Below, in pieces: positions 24,968 through 34,229 of a stretch of DNA of 64,000 bases. This DNA comes from DATJLY01 sp963773665. Its GTDB lineage: Bacteria; Pseudomonadota; Alphaproteobacteria; ATCC43930; CGMCC-115725. A program made the position numbers and the translations under genes. How positions within the stretch are numbered: position 1 is the first letter of the stretch; the number at the start of each line of letters is the position of its first letter. The stretch is from NCBI GenBank assembly GCA_963773665.1, contig CAVZBZ010000002.1:682001-746000 (forward strand). The letters are read 5' to 3'. Below the pieces are notes generated by a model. That model ran no database searches and had not been told where the DNA came from. It saw only the letters and a list, made by a program, of their open reading frames with translations.

Positions 24968-27256
24968 ATGAAAATCGTGTGCATCGGCGGCGGGCCGGCG
25001 GGGCTCTATTTCGCCATTCTGATGAAGAAGGCGGACCCGTCAAACAGCGTCACGGTCTATGAGCGCAACCGTGCCGGCGACACGTTCGGTTGGGGCGTCG
25101 TGTTCTCGGACCAGACGCTCGAGAACATGCGCGACGGCGACGAGGCGACGCAGAAGCGCATCATCGACAAATTCGCGCATTGGGACGACATCGAGATCCA
25201 CTTCAAGGGCAACGTCGTCACCTCGCACGGCCACGGCTTCTGCGGCATCGAGCGGCGCCAGCTTCTGGCGATATTGCAGGAGCGCGCGCAGGAGTTGGGC
25301 GTCGAGCTCGCGTTCGAGCAGGAGGTCGCCGACATCGCGCAATTCGCCGATGCCGATCTCATCGTCGCATCGGACGGCATCAACAGCCGCATCCGCGCGG
25401 CTTACGCCGAGCATTTCCAGCCCGAGATCGACTGGCGCCGCAACAAATTCGTGTGGCTCGGCACGCATCGCGTGTTCGAGGCCTTCACCTTCGTGTTCGT
25501 CGCGACCGAATGGGGCTGGTTCCAGGCGCACGCCTATCGCTTCAACGCCGATACCTCGACCTTCATCGTCGAGACGCGCGAGGAAAGCTGGCGCGCCGCG
25601 GGCCTCGACCGCGCCGATCGGGCGGCAACCCTCGATTTCTGCCGGCGGCTCTTCGCGCCGTGGCTCGATGGCAAGGGCCTGATGGCGCAGACGCGGCCCG
25701 GCGGCGGCTCCGACTGGGTGACGTTCCCGCGCGTCGCCAACAAGAACTGGGTGCGCGGAAATCTCGTGCTGATGGGCGACGCGGCGCATTCGGCGCATTT
25801 CTCCATCGGCTCGGGCACGAAGCTCGCGCTCGAGGATGCGATCGCGCTCGCACGCGCCATCGCGCGGCACGAAACGCTTGCCCAGGCGCTCCCGGCCTAC
25901 GAGACCGAGCGGCGGGTCGAGGTGCTGCGTCTGCAGTCGGCGGCGCGCAATTCGACCGAATGGTTCGAGAACGTCGCGCGCTATGCCCGCTTTCCGCCGC
26001 GCCAGTTCGCCTATTCGCTGCTGACGCGGAGCCAGCGCGTCAGCCACGAGAATCTGCGCCAGCGCGACAAATCCTATCTCGAGCGCGTCGAGCGCTGGCT
26101 CGGCGAGCGCACCACGGGCAAGACGGCGGAGCACCCGGTGCCGCCGATGTTCCTGCCGTTCCGCCTCAAAGGTATGACGCTCGAGAACCGCATCGTGTGC
26201 TCGCCGATGGCGATGTACAGCGCCAAGGAAGGAGTGCCGAACGATTTCCATCTCGTCCATCTCGGCGCGCGCGCCTTGGGCGGCGCGGGACTGGTGTTCA
26301 CCGAGATGAGCTGCGTTCTTCCCGAGGGCCGCATCTCGCCCGGCTGCTGCGGCCTGTGGAACGATGCGCAGGAAGCGGCCTATGCCCGCATCGTCCGCTT
26401 CGTCCACGAGCGCACGCGGGCCAAGATCGCGCTGCAGCTTGGCCACAGCGGCCCCAAGGGCGCGACAAAAGTCGGATGGGAGGGCTATGACGCGCCGCTC
26501 GATGCGGGGGACGCGTGGCCCATCCTCGGCCCCTCGCCGGTGCCGTGGAGCCCGCAGAACCAGGTGCCGCAGGAAGCCTCGCGCGCCGACATGGACAAGG
26601 TGCGCGACGCCTTTGCCGAAGCGGCGCGGCGCGGCGCCCGCGCCGGTTTCGACATGATCGAGCTTCATGCCGCGCACGGCTATCTCCTGTCGTCCTTCAT
26701 CACGCCGCTGACCAACAAGCGTGACGACGAGTATGGCGGCAGCCTCGACAACCGCCTGCGCTTTCCGCTCGAAGTGTTCCGCGCGATGCGCACCGCCTGG
26801 CCCGAGGACCGGCCCATGTCGGTGCGCATCTCGGCCACCGACTGGGTCGATGGCGGCATCACGCCCACTGACGCCGTTGCGATCGCACGCGCCTTCAAGG
26901 CGGCGGGCGCCGATCTCATCGACGTGTCGTCGGGCCTCACCTCGCAGAAGGCGCGGCCCATTTACGGGCGCATGTTCCAGACGCCGTTCTCGGACCGCAT
27001 CCGCAACGAGGTCGGAATATCCACCATGGCGGTCGGCAACATCTTCGAGCCGGACCACGTCAATTCGATCATCGCCGGCGGGCGCGCCGATCTGTGCGCG
27101 TTGGCGCGGCCGCACCTCGCCGATCCCAGTTTCGCGCTCCACGCCGCCGTGGCACTCGGCTACGACGCGCCGTGGCCGCAGCAATATCTCGACGGCAAGA
27201 AGCAACTGGAACGCCGCAAGGGCCAGGAAGCGGCCGACATGGCGATCGTCATATGA
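24968..27256 (+). CDS. FAD monooxygenase / old-yellow-enzyme fusion (salicylyl-CoA or 2-aminobenzoyl-CoA type)
   Basis: 762 residues with two fused enzymes. Residues 1-390 are a salicylate-hydroxylase-like FAD monooxygenase: CIGGGPAGLYFA dinucleotide site and LMGDAAHSAHFSIGSG. Residues 400-755 are an NADH:flavin oxidoreductase barrel: ENRIVCSPMAMYS, ELHAAHGYLLSSFI, and RADLCALARPHLADP. This pairing is that of 2-aminobenzoyl-CoA monooxygenase/reductase and of salicylyl-CoA 5-hydroxylases. It should hydroxylate (and perhaps reduce) an aryl-CoA ring. RidA lies 1.3 kb downstream. The exact substrate cannot be told from the sequence. Confidence 0.9.
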   Translation: MKIVCIGGGPAGLYFAILMKKADPSNSVTVYERNRAGDTFGWGVVFSDQTLENMRDGDEATQKRIIDKFAHWDDIEIHFKGNVVTSHGHGFCGIERRQLLAILQERAQELGVELAFEQEVADIAQFADADLIVASDGINSRIRAAYAEHFQPEIDWRRNKFVWLGTHRVFEAFTFVFVATEWGWFQAHAYRFNADTSTFIVETREESWRAAGLDRADRAATLDFCRRLFAPWLDGKGLMAQTRPGGGSDWVTFPRVANKNWVRGNLVLMGDAAHSAHFSIGSGTKLALEDAIALARAIARHETLAQALPAYETERRVEVLRLQSAARNSTEWFENVARYARFPPRQFAYSLLTRSQRVSHENLRQRDKSYLERVERWLGERTTGKTAEHPVPPMFLPFRLKGMTLENRIVCSPMAMYSAKEGVPNDFHLVHLGARALGGAGLVFTEMSCVLPEGRISPGCCGLWNDAQEAAYARIVRFVHERTRAKIALQLGHSGPKGATKVGWEGYDAPLDAGDAWPILGPSPVPWSPQNQVPQEASRADMDKVRDAFAEAARRGARAGFDMIELHAAHGYLLSSFITPLTNKRDDEYGGSLDNRLRFPLEVFRAMRTAWPEDRPMSVRISATDWVDGGITPTDAVAIARAFKAAGADLIDVSSGLTSQKARPIYGRMFQTPFSDRIRNEVGISTMAVGNIFEPDHVNSIIAGGRADLCALARPHLADPSFALHAAVALGYDAPWPQQYLDGKKQLERRKGQEAADMAIVI

Positions 27257-27259
27257 CGC

Positions 27260-28480
27260 TCACTCGGCATACTCGTGCGGCCGCGTTTCCGGCAGGAAAA
27301 GCCCGGCGGCGAGCGCGGCAAGCGCCGCAGCGACGGTGATCGTGGCGAAGCCGGTGGCGTGGCCCGCGAATTCGACGATGTAACCGGTCGCGACGGTGCT
27401 GAGCGAGGCGGCGAGGCCGGCCAACAGGCCGATGATGCCGAGGGCCAAGTTGAAGCGCCCGGTGCCGGCGGTGAGGTCGGCAACGATGATGGTCGTCAAC
27501 ACCGTGATGGCGGAGCCGCTTACGCCGTCGAGGAGCTGGACGGCGACGAGCGCGGGGGCACTGGCGGTCACCGAGAACAGCACGCCGCGCACGGCCTCGA
27601 GCGCGAGCCCGGCGAGGAAAAGCGGCTTCCGGCCCCACCGTTCGGAGAGCCGGCCGACGAGCGGCGCAAGCACCGCCACGACGACATTCGGCGCCACGAC
27701 CATTCCCGCCATGTAGAGCACGGCCGAGCTGTCCTTCACCGCCGCCACGTTCTCGCTCGCGAGCGGCAGCATCGAGGCATCGGCGAAGCGGAAGATGACG
27801 GCGCATGCGGTGAAGGCGATGAGGTCGGGATTCTTGCAGATGCGGCGGATGCGCTCGCTGTCGCGCGGGCGCGCACGATCGGCAGCATTACGGGCGCGGG
27901 CATAGTCGATGTCGTCGCTGTTGATGAAGCGCAGGGCGATGAGCACCGGGATCGTGAGCGCGGCGGCCGCGAGGAAGATCGCGCTTGGGTCCAGATATCG
28001 TCCGGCGATCCCCATCGCCGCGGCGGTGAGGGCGACGCCCGCCGCCTGGAAACTGTTGTTGCGGCCGATCCGGCCCGAGAGGCCGCGCCGGCCGACGAGC
28101 CCGAGACTGATCGCGGCGATGGCCGGCCCGATCAGCCCGGCCGAGCCGCCGTTCAAGGTCTCTGCCACCAGCACCGGAATGAAACTCGGGAAGAAGGCGA
28201 GAATGATCGCGGCGGCGGCGATCATGGCGGCGCCACAGGCGACGAGGAGCCGCTTCCCAGCGCTCGCGTCGGCGAGCGCGCCGCCCGGGATCTGGCTCAG
28301 CACGCCAGCGATCCCGCCGACGGCGAGGGCGAGGCCGATCCCGGAATCCGACCAGCCGAGCAGGGCGAGATAGAAGGCGACGAACGAGCCGAAGCCGGAC
28401 TGGACATCGGCCATGAAGAAATTGACCCAGTCGAGCCCGATCCGGCTCGCGCGCGACGAGGTTGCAGTTCTCCTTGTCAC
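27260..28480 (-). CDS. MFS transporter
   Basis: 406 residues, about 12 predicted membrane segments in two halves. MFS loop motifs are seen: GGALADASAGKRLL between helices 2 and 3 and GRLSERWGRKPL in the second half. It is probably an inner-membrane exporter or importer for a small organic molecule; the direction is unknown. GTG at 28480 is the first start available, and GGAGC lies immediately before it, so a start slightly inside is possible. It converges with the flavoprotein gene 3 bp away. Confidence 0.85.
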   Translation of the reverse strand: MTRRTATSSRASRIGLDWVNFFMADVQSGFGSFVAFYLALLGWSDSGIGLALAVGGIAGVLSQIPGGALADASAGKRLLVACGAAMIAAAAIILAFFPSFIPVLVAETLNGGSAGLIGPAIAAISLGLVGRRGLSGRIGRNNSFQAAGVALTAAAMGIAGRYLDPSAIFLAAAALTIPVLIALRFINSDDIDYARARNAADRARPRDSERIRRICKNPDLIAFTACAVIFRFADASMLPLASENVAAVKDSSAVLYMAGMVVAPNVVVAVLAPLVGRLSERWGRKPLFLAGLALEAVRGVLFSVTASAPALVAVQLLDGVSGSAITVLTTIIVADLTAGTGRFNLALGIIGLLAGLAASLSTVATGYIVEFAGHATGFATITVAAALAALAAGLFLPETRPHEYAE

Positions 28481-28547
28481 GCTCCACTAACGCTAGCGGG
28501 GCCCGGCCGGGTTCTTTAGGGTGGAGCGAAAGCGGAGCGGATTCGCC

Positions 28548-28940
28548 ATGATCTCCCTCATCCATCCCGAAGGCTGGCCCCCGGCCAAGGGCTTTGCCCA
28601 CGCCGTCGCGGCCGAAGGGCGCGTCGTCTATGTCGCGGGGCAATGGGGCAGCACCATCGACGGCAATTTCCCCGCCGGGCTTCCGGCACAGGCGAAGCAG
28701 GCGCTGCAAAACATCGCGGACGTGCTCGAGGCGGCGGGCGCCAGGCCCGAGCATGTCGTGCGCCTCACCTGGTACATGACCGATCTTGCCGACTACAGCG
28801 CCAGGCTCGGCGAGATTGGCGCGGCCTATCGCGCCGTCATGGGCCGGCATTTCCCGGCGATGACCGCGGTCGAAGTAAGGCGCCTCGTCGATCCCCGCGC
28901 GCTTGTCGAGATCGAGGCGACGGCGGTCCTGCCCCGCTAG
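28548..28940 (+). CDS. RidA-family enamine/imine deaminase
   Basis: 130 residues, the normal size for RidA/YjgF. Features: AVAAEGRVVYVAGQ strand, ALQNIADVLEAAG helix, VVRLTWYMTDL and VRRLVDPRALVEIEATAV, which includes the Arg and Glu that shape the active site. RidA proteins hydrolyse reactive enamines and imines; near a 2-aminobenzoyl-CoA-type enzyme it may deal with amino-intermediates, which is inference. Start at 28548 is preferred to an in-frame GTG at 28521. Confidence 0.88.
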   Translation: MISLIHPEGWPPAKGFAHAVAAEGRVVYVAGQWGSTIDGNFPAGLPAQAKQALQNIADVLEAAGARPEHVVRLTWYMTDLADYSARLGEIGAAYRAVMGRHFPAMTAVEVRRLVDPRALVEIEATAVLPR

Positions 28941-29428
28941 AGAGTGTCGAAGGCGATCCCGGCCAGAATCTTGTCCACCCGGTCGTCATCGGGCGAAAGC
29001 GGCAGGAAGCAGGCTTCGAACTTGCGGTAGGACCTGTCCTTGTGCCAATGGGCGAAACCGGCGCGAAAGCGCGGCGCCCGGTTCGCCACGATGCTGTTGA
29101 GAATTTCGCTCATCTGCGCCGCCGCCGCGGGCGGCATGTAGGTGCCGGCGAGTTCCCCGGTCGTGTTCACGCCGTAGAAATCGACGATCGCGCCGCCGAC
29201 GAGCCGGATGCGATAGAGCTTTCCCGGCTCCAACACCTCGTAGAGCATGACGTTGACCACGAGACGGCCCAATTCGGCCGGGTCGATGTCGGTTCGGTTC
29301 GGCATGCGGCGCGTGCCGCGCTTTTCGTCCCAGTAGCGATGGATTTGCACGACGATCGGATCGGTTGGAGCTGCGATATCGTGCGCGCCGCGCATCGCAT
29401 CGTCCGGCTGTTTTGGCGGCGGGCGCAT
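28937..29428 (-). CDS. PAS-domain protein (PAS_5 type)
   Basis: 163 residues. After a short N-terminal tail the protein is a single PAS_5-type sensory fold: RTDIDPAELGRLV, YEVLEPGKLYRIRLVGGAIV, and YRKFEACFLPLSPDDDRVD. This family is abundant in alphaproteobacteria. No output domain is present. Ligand unknown. Its stop overlaps the ridA stop by 4 bases on the opposite strand. Start choice is uncertain; TTG 29491, ATG 29428 and ATG 29395 are all possible. Confidence 0.78.
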   Translation of the reverse strand: MRPPPKQPDDAMRGAHDIAAPTDPIVVQIHRYWDEKRGTRRMPNRTDIDPAELGRLVVNVMLYEVLEPGKLYRIRLVGGAIVDFYGVNTTGELAGTYMPPAAAAQMSEILNSIVANRAPRFRAGFAHWHKDRSYRKFEACFLPLSPDDDRVDKILAGIAFDTL

Positions 29429-29496
29429 GCGTGTCACGATGCAGTAATTCGCGCGCGCGGGCAAGACGAAGCTCGCGCCGGACGCGGCCAATGAAA

Positions 29497-30048
29497 CTAA
29501 TCCAGCAAATCCTTGGTCGTGAAGATCGGCACGAGGGTCAGGCCCTCGCGCGCCAAATTCTCGCTGGCGCCTTCGAGACGGTCAACGATGGTGATGATTT
29601 TTCGCACCGTGCCGCCCTGGGCGCGTACGGCGTTCACGGCCTGCATCACCGAGCCACCCTTGGTCGTCACGTCCTCCATCAGAATGACGGGCGCGTTGGG
29701 CCGGTAGTTGCCGTCGATCTTCTGGTCGGTGCCGTGGCCCTTCTTCTCTTTGCGCACGACGAAGCCGCGAATGGGGTGCGAGGGCCAGCTCTTGGCCGCG
29801 ACCGCAACCACGATCGGCACCGCGCCCAGCTCGAGCCCGCCGATCCCCTCGAGGCCGGGCTCGTCCGCGATCATGGCGAACACGATCTCGGCCAGAAGTG
29901 CGGCGCCCTCGGGATCGAACATGGTCGGCTTCAGGTCGAGGTAGTAGTTGCTCTCGCCACCCGAGGCGAGCTTGAAGGTCCCCATCAAGAGCGACTTCGC
30001 CTTGATGATCTCGAGAAGCCGCCGCTTCGCCTCAGCCAGATTCGCCAT
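29497..30048 (-). CDS. pyrE: Orotate phosphoribosyltransferase
   Basis: 183 residues. It converts orotate and PRPP to OMP in pyrimidine synthesis. The PRPP-binding motif VILMEDVTTKGGSV lies near residues 115-128; FKLASGGESNYYLDLK is the N-terminal substrate loop, and the flexible loop with RKEKKGHGT is present. Cytoplasmic homodimer expected. It is a housekeeping gene between catabolic ones, divergent from iorA with 50 bp between. Confidence 0.95.
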   Translation of the reverse strand: MANLAEAKRRLLEIIKAKSLLMGTFKLASGGESNYYLDLKPTMFDPEGAALLAEIVFAMIADEPGLEGIGGLELGAVPIVVAVAAKSWPSHPIRGFVVRKEKKGHGTDQKIDGNYRPNAPVILMEDVTTKGGSVMQAVNAVRAQGGTVRKIITIVDRLEGASENLAREGLTLVPIFTTKDLLD

Positions 30049-30098
30049 GGGTGCCCGCGCTCCGATCCGCTAATATATAGCCGATCGAGAGGGCGCAT

Positions 30099-32252
30099 AT
30101 GGAACGGTCCTTCACCAAGGAAGTGGCGCTGCTGCGCAAAGGCGCCGGCGATGTGTTCGAGGGCGAAGGCATCCTCGCCATCACCAAGGGCCTGCTCCAG
30201 GCCGGCGTGAGCTATATCACGGGCTATCAGGGCGCGCCGGTGTCGCATTTGATGGACGTGCTGAGCGACGCGAAGCCGCTTCTGGACGAACTCGGCGTCC
30301 ATTTCGCGCCGGCCGCCAACGAGGCCGGCGCCGCCTCGATGCTCGCCGCCTCGATCAACTATCCGATGCGCGGCGCGGCCGTGTGGAAATCGACGGTCGG
30401 AACCAACGTCGCCTCGGACGCGCTCTCGAACCTCGCCTCGGCGGGCGTCAAGGGCGGCGCCGTCATCATCGTCGGCGAGGATTACGGCGAGGGCGCCTCC
30501 ATCATCCAGGAGCGCACGCACGCCTTCGCCATGAAATCGTCGATGTGGCTCATGGACCCGCGGCCCGACCACACGCGCTTCGTCGATCTCATCGCCGAGG
30601 CGTATGACCTCTCCGAAGCCTCGCGCGCGCCGGTCATCATGGAGTTCCGCATCCGCGCCTGCCACGTGCACGGGCGCTTTGCGACCAAGGACAATGTCGC
30701 GCCCGCGGTCGGCAAGAACCACAAGCTCGCCGAGCCCGATTTCGATGCCGGACGCATCTGCCTGCCGCCCGCCACATACGCGCAGGAGAAGGACAAGATC
30801 GCGAACCGCTTTCCCGCCGCGATCGACTTCATCCGGCGGCGGAAACTCAACGAGCTGTTCCCCGGGACAATCGGCGAGATCGGCATCGTCTGCCAGGGCG
30901 GCATCTACAACACGGTGCTGCGTGCATTGGCCGAGCTGGGCCTTGCCGATGCGTTCGGCGAAAGCCAGGTGCCGATCCTCTGCCTCAACGTGACCTATCC
31001 GCTCGTGCCCGACGAGATCACTGCATTCTGCGCGGGGAAACGCGCGGTGCTGATGGTCGAGGAAGGCCATCCCGACTATCTCGAGCAGGCGCTGAACGCA
31101 CTCCTGCGCAAGGCGGACCTCAACACAACCGTGGTCGGCAAATCGGTGCTGCCGATGGCAGGCGAATACACCGCCGAAGTGATGCTGCAGGGCGTCGGCC
31201 GCTTCCTCGAAGGCGCGGTGCCCAAAGGCGTCGATCTCGCCGCCATAGGCCAGCGCCTCGCCCAGCTCGAAGCGTGGAAGCGGCAGGCCCAGAAACTCAT
31301 CGGCGCGCCGGTGCCCAAGCGCCCGCCCGGATTCTGCACCGGCTGTCCCGAGCGGCCGGTCTTTTCCGCGATCAAGCTGGTCGAGCGCGACGTGGGCAAG
31401 ATCCATGTCGCGGCCGATATCGGCTGCCACACTTTCTCGACCTTGCCGCCGTTCAACATCGGCAATTCGGTGCTGGGCTATGGGCTCGGCCTGTCGAGCG
31501 CGGCGGGTGTCGCGCCGGCGTTCGAGAAACGCGTCATCAGCATCATGGGCGATGGCGGGTTCTGGCATAACGGGCTCAGCACCGGCGTCAGCGGCGCCGC
31601 CTTCAGCGGCCAGGACGGCGTGCTCGTCATCATGAACAACGGCTACAGCTCGGCCACGGGGCAGCAATATCTCCCGTCCACCACGGCAGGCGGGCAGCGC
31701 ACCGCCACTGCCACGATCGAGCACGCGCTCGCCAACATGGGCATCTCGTGGGTGCGCTCGATCAGGAGCTACAGCGTCGGCCTGATGGCGCGGCGCCTCA
31801 AGGAAGCGCTTGCGTCGCCCGTGCGCGGGCTCAAGGTGATCGTGGCGAATGGCGAATGCCAGCTCGCGCGCCAGCGCCGCATCCGCCCGCTGCTGCGCAA
31901 GGCGGTGCAGGCGGGCGAGCGCGTCGTGCGCACGCGCTTCGGCGTCGACGAGGCGACCTGCACGGGCGACCATTCCTGCATCCGGCTTTCGGGCTGCCCG
32001 TCACTGACGGTGAAGCCCAATCCCGATCCGCTGCGCCTCGACCCGGTGGCGCACGTCAACAACGACTGCGTCGGCTGCGGCGTCTGCGGCGAGGTGGCGG
32101 ACGCGGCGGTGCTGTGCCCGTCCTTCTACCGCGCCGACATCGTGCAGAACCCGCGCCCGTGGGACCGCTGGCTCGCAGCGCTGCGCAGCGCGGTGATCGC
32201 GCGGCTGCAAGCGCGCGCGGCGCCCGCGGCGGCGGCGGCGGCGGCCGAATGA
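30099..32252 (+). CDS. iorA: Indolepyruvate ferredoxin oxidoreductase, alpha subunit
   Basis: 717 residues. N-terminal domain (SYITGYQGAPVSHLMDV), CTGCPERP cysteines before the ThDP domain, ThDP motif GDGGFWHNG followed by NNGYSSATGQQ, and a C-terminal two-cluster ferredoxin-like region (CTGDHSCIRLSGC, CVGCGVC). It partners the IorB subunit, whose ATG overlaps this stop. Together they oxidise aryl 2-oxoacids to aryl-acyl-CoA and reduce ferredoxin. The C-terminus is an unusual Ala run before the junction. Confidence 0.92.
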   Translation: MERSFTKEVALLRKGAGDVFEGEGILAITKGLLQAGVSYITGYQGAPVSHLMDVLSDAKPLLDELGVHFAPAANEAGAASMLAASINYPMRGAAVWKSTVGTNVASDALSNLASAGVKGGAVIIVGEDYGEGASIIQERTHAFAMKSSMWLMDPRPDHTRFVDLIAEAYDLSEASRAPVIMEFRIRACHVHGRFATKDNVAPAVGKNHKLAEPDFDAGRICLPPATYAQEKDKIANRFPAAIDFIRRRKLNELFPGTIGEIGIVCQGGIYNTVLRALAELGLADAFGESQVPILCLNVTYPLVPDEITAFCAGKRAVLMVEEGHPDYLEQALNALLRKADLNTTVVGKSVLPMAGEYTAEVMLQGVGRFLEGAVPKGVDLAAIGQRLAQLEAWKRQAQKLIGAPVPKRPPGFCTGCPERPVFSAIKLVERDVGKIHVAADIGCHTFSTLPPFNIGNSVLGYGLGLSSAAGVAPAFEKRVISIMGDGGFWHNGLSTGVSGAAFSGQDGVLVIMNNGYSSATGQQYLPSTTAGGQRTATATIEHALANMGISWVRSIRSYSVGLMARRLKEALASPVRGLKVIVANGECQLARQRRIRPLLRKAVQAGERVVRTRFGVDEATCTGDHSCIRLSGCPSLTVKPNPDPLRLDPVAHVNNDCVGCGVCGEVADAAVLCPSFYRADIVQNPRPWDRWLAALRSAVIARLQARAAPAAAAAAAE

Positions 32253-33763
32253 GTGCGCGGCCGGTCACGGTGCTGATCGCCGCCCTGGGCGGCGAAGGCG
32301 GCGGCGTGCTGACCGACTGGATCGTCGCATCCGCGATGCAGGCGAACCTGCCGGTGCAGGCGACGTCGATCCCGGGCGTGGCACAGCGCACCGGCGCCAC
32401 GACATACTATGTCGAGATTTTTCCGGAGACCTACGCGGCGCTCGGCGGCCGGCGGCCGCTCTTCGGGCTTTATCCGAGCCCCGGCGGGATCGATGTGATG
32501 CTCGCGTCCGAGGTGATCGAGGCGGGCCGTGCGCTCGAAGGGGGATATGTCACGCCCGACCGCACCACGCTCGCCGCCGCGACGCACCGCATCTATGCCG
32601 TGGCGGAAAAACAGGCGATGGCGGACGGCCGTTTCGACACGAGCCGCATCCTCGAGGCCGCGCGGACGCTGGCGCGCCGCCCGATCCTGTTCGACCTGAC
32701 GCAGGATCGGGCGGCGCGCGAGCTTTCGCTGAACGCGGTGCTGCTCGGCATCGCCGCCGCGTCCGGCACCCTGCCGCTCGCGCGGCAGAACTTCGAGGAT
32801 GCCATCCGCGAGGGCGGCATCGCGGTCGAGGCCAATCTCGCCGCCTTCGCCAAGGGGTTCGAGCTTGGCGAAAGGGGCGTGCCGCCGGAACTTCAGCCGC
32901 GCGACGACCGCGCCCCGCGCCCGCTCGCCGGCGGCGCGGACGCGCTCATCGGCACGGTGCGGCGCGATTTTCCCGCATCCGCGGTGGCGATCGTCGAGGA
33001 GGGATTGCGCCGCACGTCCGACTACCAGGACACGGACTATGCGCGGCTTTATTACGAGCGCGTGCGGCGCATCGCGGCGCTTGACCGCGACGGCGCGCTG
33101 ACCGCCGAGGTCGCGCGCCATCTCGCGCTGTGGATGAGCTACGAGGACGTGATCCGCGTCGCCGACCTCAAGACGCGGCCCGAGCGCTTCGCCAAGGTGC
33201 TGAGCGAGATCCGCGCGCGGCCCGGCGAACCCGTGCGCATCACCGAGTTCCTGAAGCCCGGCATCGACGAGATGAGCGCGGTGCTGCCGGCGCGGCTTGG
33301 CCGTGCGCTCGAAGCCTGGGCCGAACGCAGAGGCTTGCGCGACCGGCTGCACGTGCCGATGCGCCTCCAAAGCACGAGCATCTGCGGGTTCGCGCGATTG
33401 TGGGCGCTGGCGAAAATGCGTCGCTTCCGGCGCGCGAGCCACCGCTTCGTCGAGGAGAACCGCGCGATCGAGGAATGGCTCGACGCGATCGCGCGCGCAG
33501 CACCCCTGGCGCCCGAGCTGGCGCAGGAGATCGCGCTCTGCGCACGGCTCCTCAAAGGCTATGGCGACACCTATCGCCACGGCCGCGCCAATTACCGCCG
33601 CATTCTTGCCGACGCCGTGGCGCCGGCGCTGGCCCATCCCGAGCGCGCCGCGGCGGCGCGCATCCGGGCGCTGCGCGAGGCGGCGCTCGCCGATCCCGAC
33701 GGCAACGCCCTCGACCGCGCCTTCGCCGCTTCCCTTCCGCCCGAGGCGAAAGCGGCGGAGTAA
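32249..33763 (+). CDS. iorB: Indolepyruvate ferredoxin oxidoreductase, beta subunit with C-terminal extension
   Basis: 504 residues, more than twice the size of a minimal IorB. Residues 1-200 are the gamma-type catalytic partner (LIAALGGEGGGVLTDW, IPGVAQRTGATTYYVE). Residues 230-500 form a DUF6537-like domain (YQDTDYARLYYERVRRI, FLKPGIDEMSAV), also found at the C-terminus of the fused enzyme at 2298-5783. ATG overlaps the iorA stop (ATGA). Confidence 0.9.
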   Translation: MSARPVTVLIAALGGEGGGVLTDWIVASAMQANLPVQATSIPGVAQRTGATTYYVEIFPETYAALGGRRPLFGLYPSPGGIDVMLASEVIEAGRALEGGYVTPDRTTLAAATHRIYAVAEKQAMADGRFDTSRILEAARTLARRPILFDLTQDRAARELSLNAVLLGIAAASGTLPLARQNFEDAIREGGIAVEANLAAFAKGFELGERGVPPELQPRDDRAPRPLAGGADALIGTVRRDFPASAVAIVEEGLRRTSDYQDTDYARLYYERVRRIAALDRDGALTAEVARHLALWMSYEDVIRVADLKTRPERFAKVLSEIRARPGEPVRITEFLKPGIDEMSAVLPARLGRALEAWAERRGLRDRLHVPMRLQSTSICGFARLWALAKMRRFRRASHRFVEENRAIEEWLDAIARAAPLAPELAQEIALCARLLKGYGDTYRHGRANYRRILADAVAPALAHPERAAAARIRALREAALADPDGNALDRAFAASLPPEAKAAE

Positions 33764-33767
33764 GCGC

Positions 33768-33811
33768 GTCCTTCGACCACGCCCCTTCGCGGCTTCGCCC
33801 AGGATGAGGAC
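33768..33811. repeat. REP-like intergenic palindrome, possible terminator
   Basis: An imperfect palindrome beginning GTCCTTCGACCACGCC and ending CAGGATGAGGAC, followed by TTTTCATTTTT. This resembles dispersed GTCCTTCG...AGGATGAGG palindromes of alphaproteobacterial genomes, and could also end iorB transcription. Confidence 0.55.
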
Positions 33812-33847
33812 TTTTCATTTTTCCCGTTGACTCCGCTGCCCGCCATA

Positions 33848-33867
33848 TTTAACCTTTCTGTTAAATA
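33848..33867. promoter_or_regulatory. Possible ArsR operator
   Basis: TTTAACCTTTCTGTTAAATA: arms TTTAAC and GTTAAA are perfect inverted repeats separated by 6 bases, immediately before the ArsR start. ArsR proteins bind AT-rich dyads in this position. Confidence 0.5.
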
Positions 33868-33869
33868 AC

Positions 33870-34229
33870 ATGCCCGACCTCGACCACACCTTCGCGGCCC
33901 TTGCCGATCCGACGCGGCGCGCAATTCTGGCGCGCCTGGCCGACGGCGAGGCGACGGTGACGGAGCTGGCGCATCCGTTCGACATCTCGCTGCCGGCGAT
34001 CTCGCGTCATCTCAAGGTGCTCGAGCGCGCGTCATTGATCGAGCGGCGGCGCGAAGGCCAGACGCGGCGCTGCCGCCTGACGCCGCGCCCGCTCGACGAC
34101 GCGGCGCGATGGATCGCCTTCTACCGCGAATTCTGGACCGCGAGCCTCGACCGGCTCGCAGCGCATCTCGACACCGCGAAAGGAGCGAGTCATGGCAAGT
34201 CTCGACGACCGAAGCGCAGCGGGCGATAG
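33870..34229 (+). CDS. ArsR-family transcriptional regulator
   Basis: 119 residues, winged helix-turn-helix: FAALADPTRRAILARLADGE, then recognition helix ISLPAISRHLKVLE. No metal-binding Cys pairs, so it is not a metal sensor; it matches the ArsR proteins encoded next to AHSA1 proteins. It is the first gene of a four-gene run (ArsR, AHSA1, GST, cyclase) and overlaps the next gene by 38 bases. AT-rich TTTAACCTTTCTGTTAAATA just upstream holds an inverted TTTAAC/GTTAAA pair that may be its operator. Confidence 0.88.
   Translation: MPDLDHTFAALADPTRRAILARLADGEATVTELAHPFDISLPAISRHLKVLERASLIERRREGQTRRCRLTPRPLDDAARWIAFYREFWTASLDRLAAHLDTAKGASHGKSRRPKRSGR

Noticed and set aside
25040..27205. A 721-codon reverse-strand frame opposite the monooxygenase/OYE fusion
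   Set aside because: Same kind of GC-driven shadow; no motif and no start signal.
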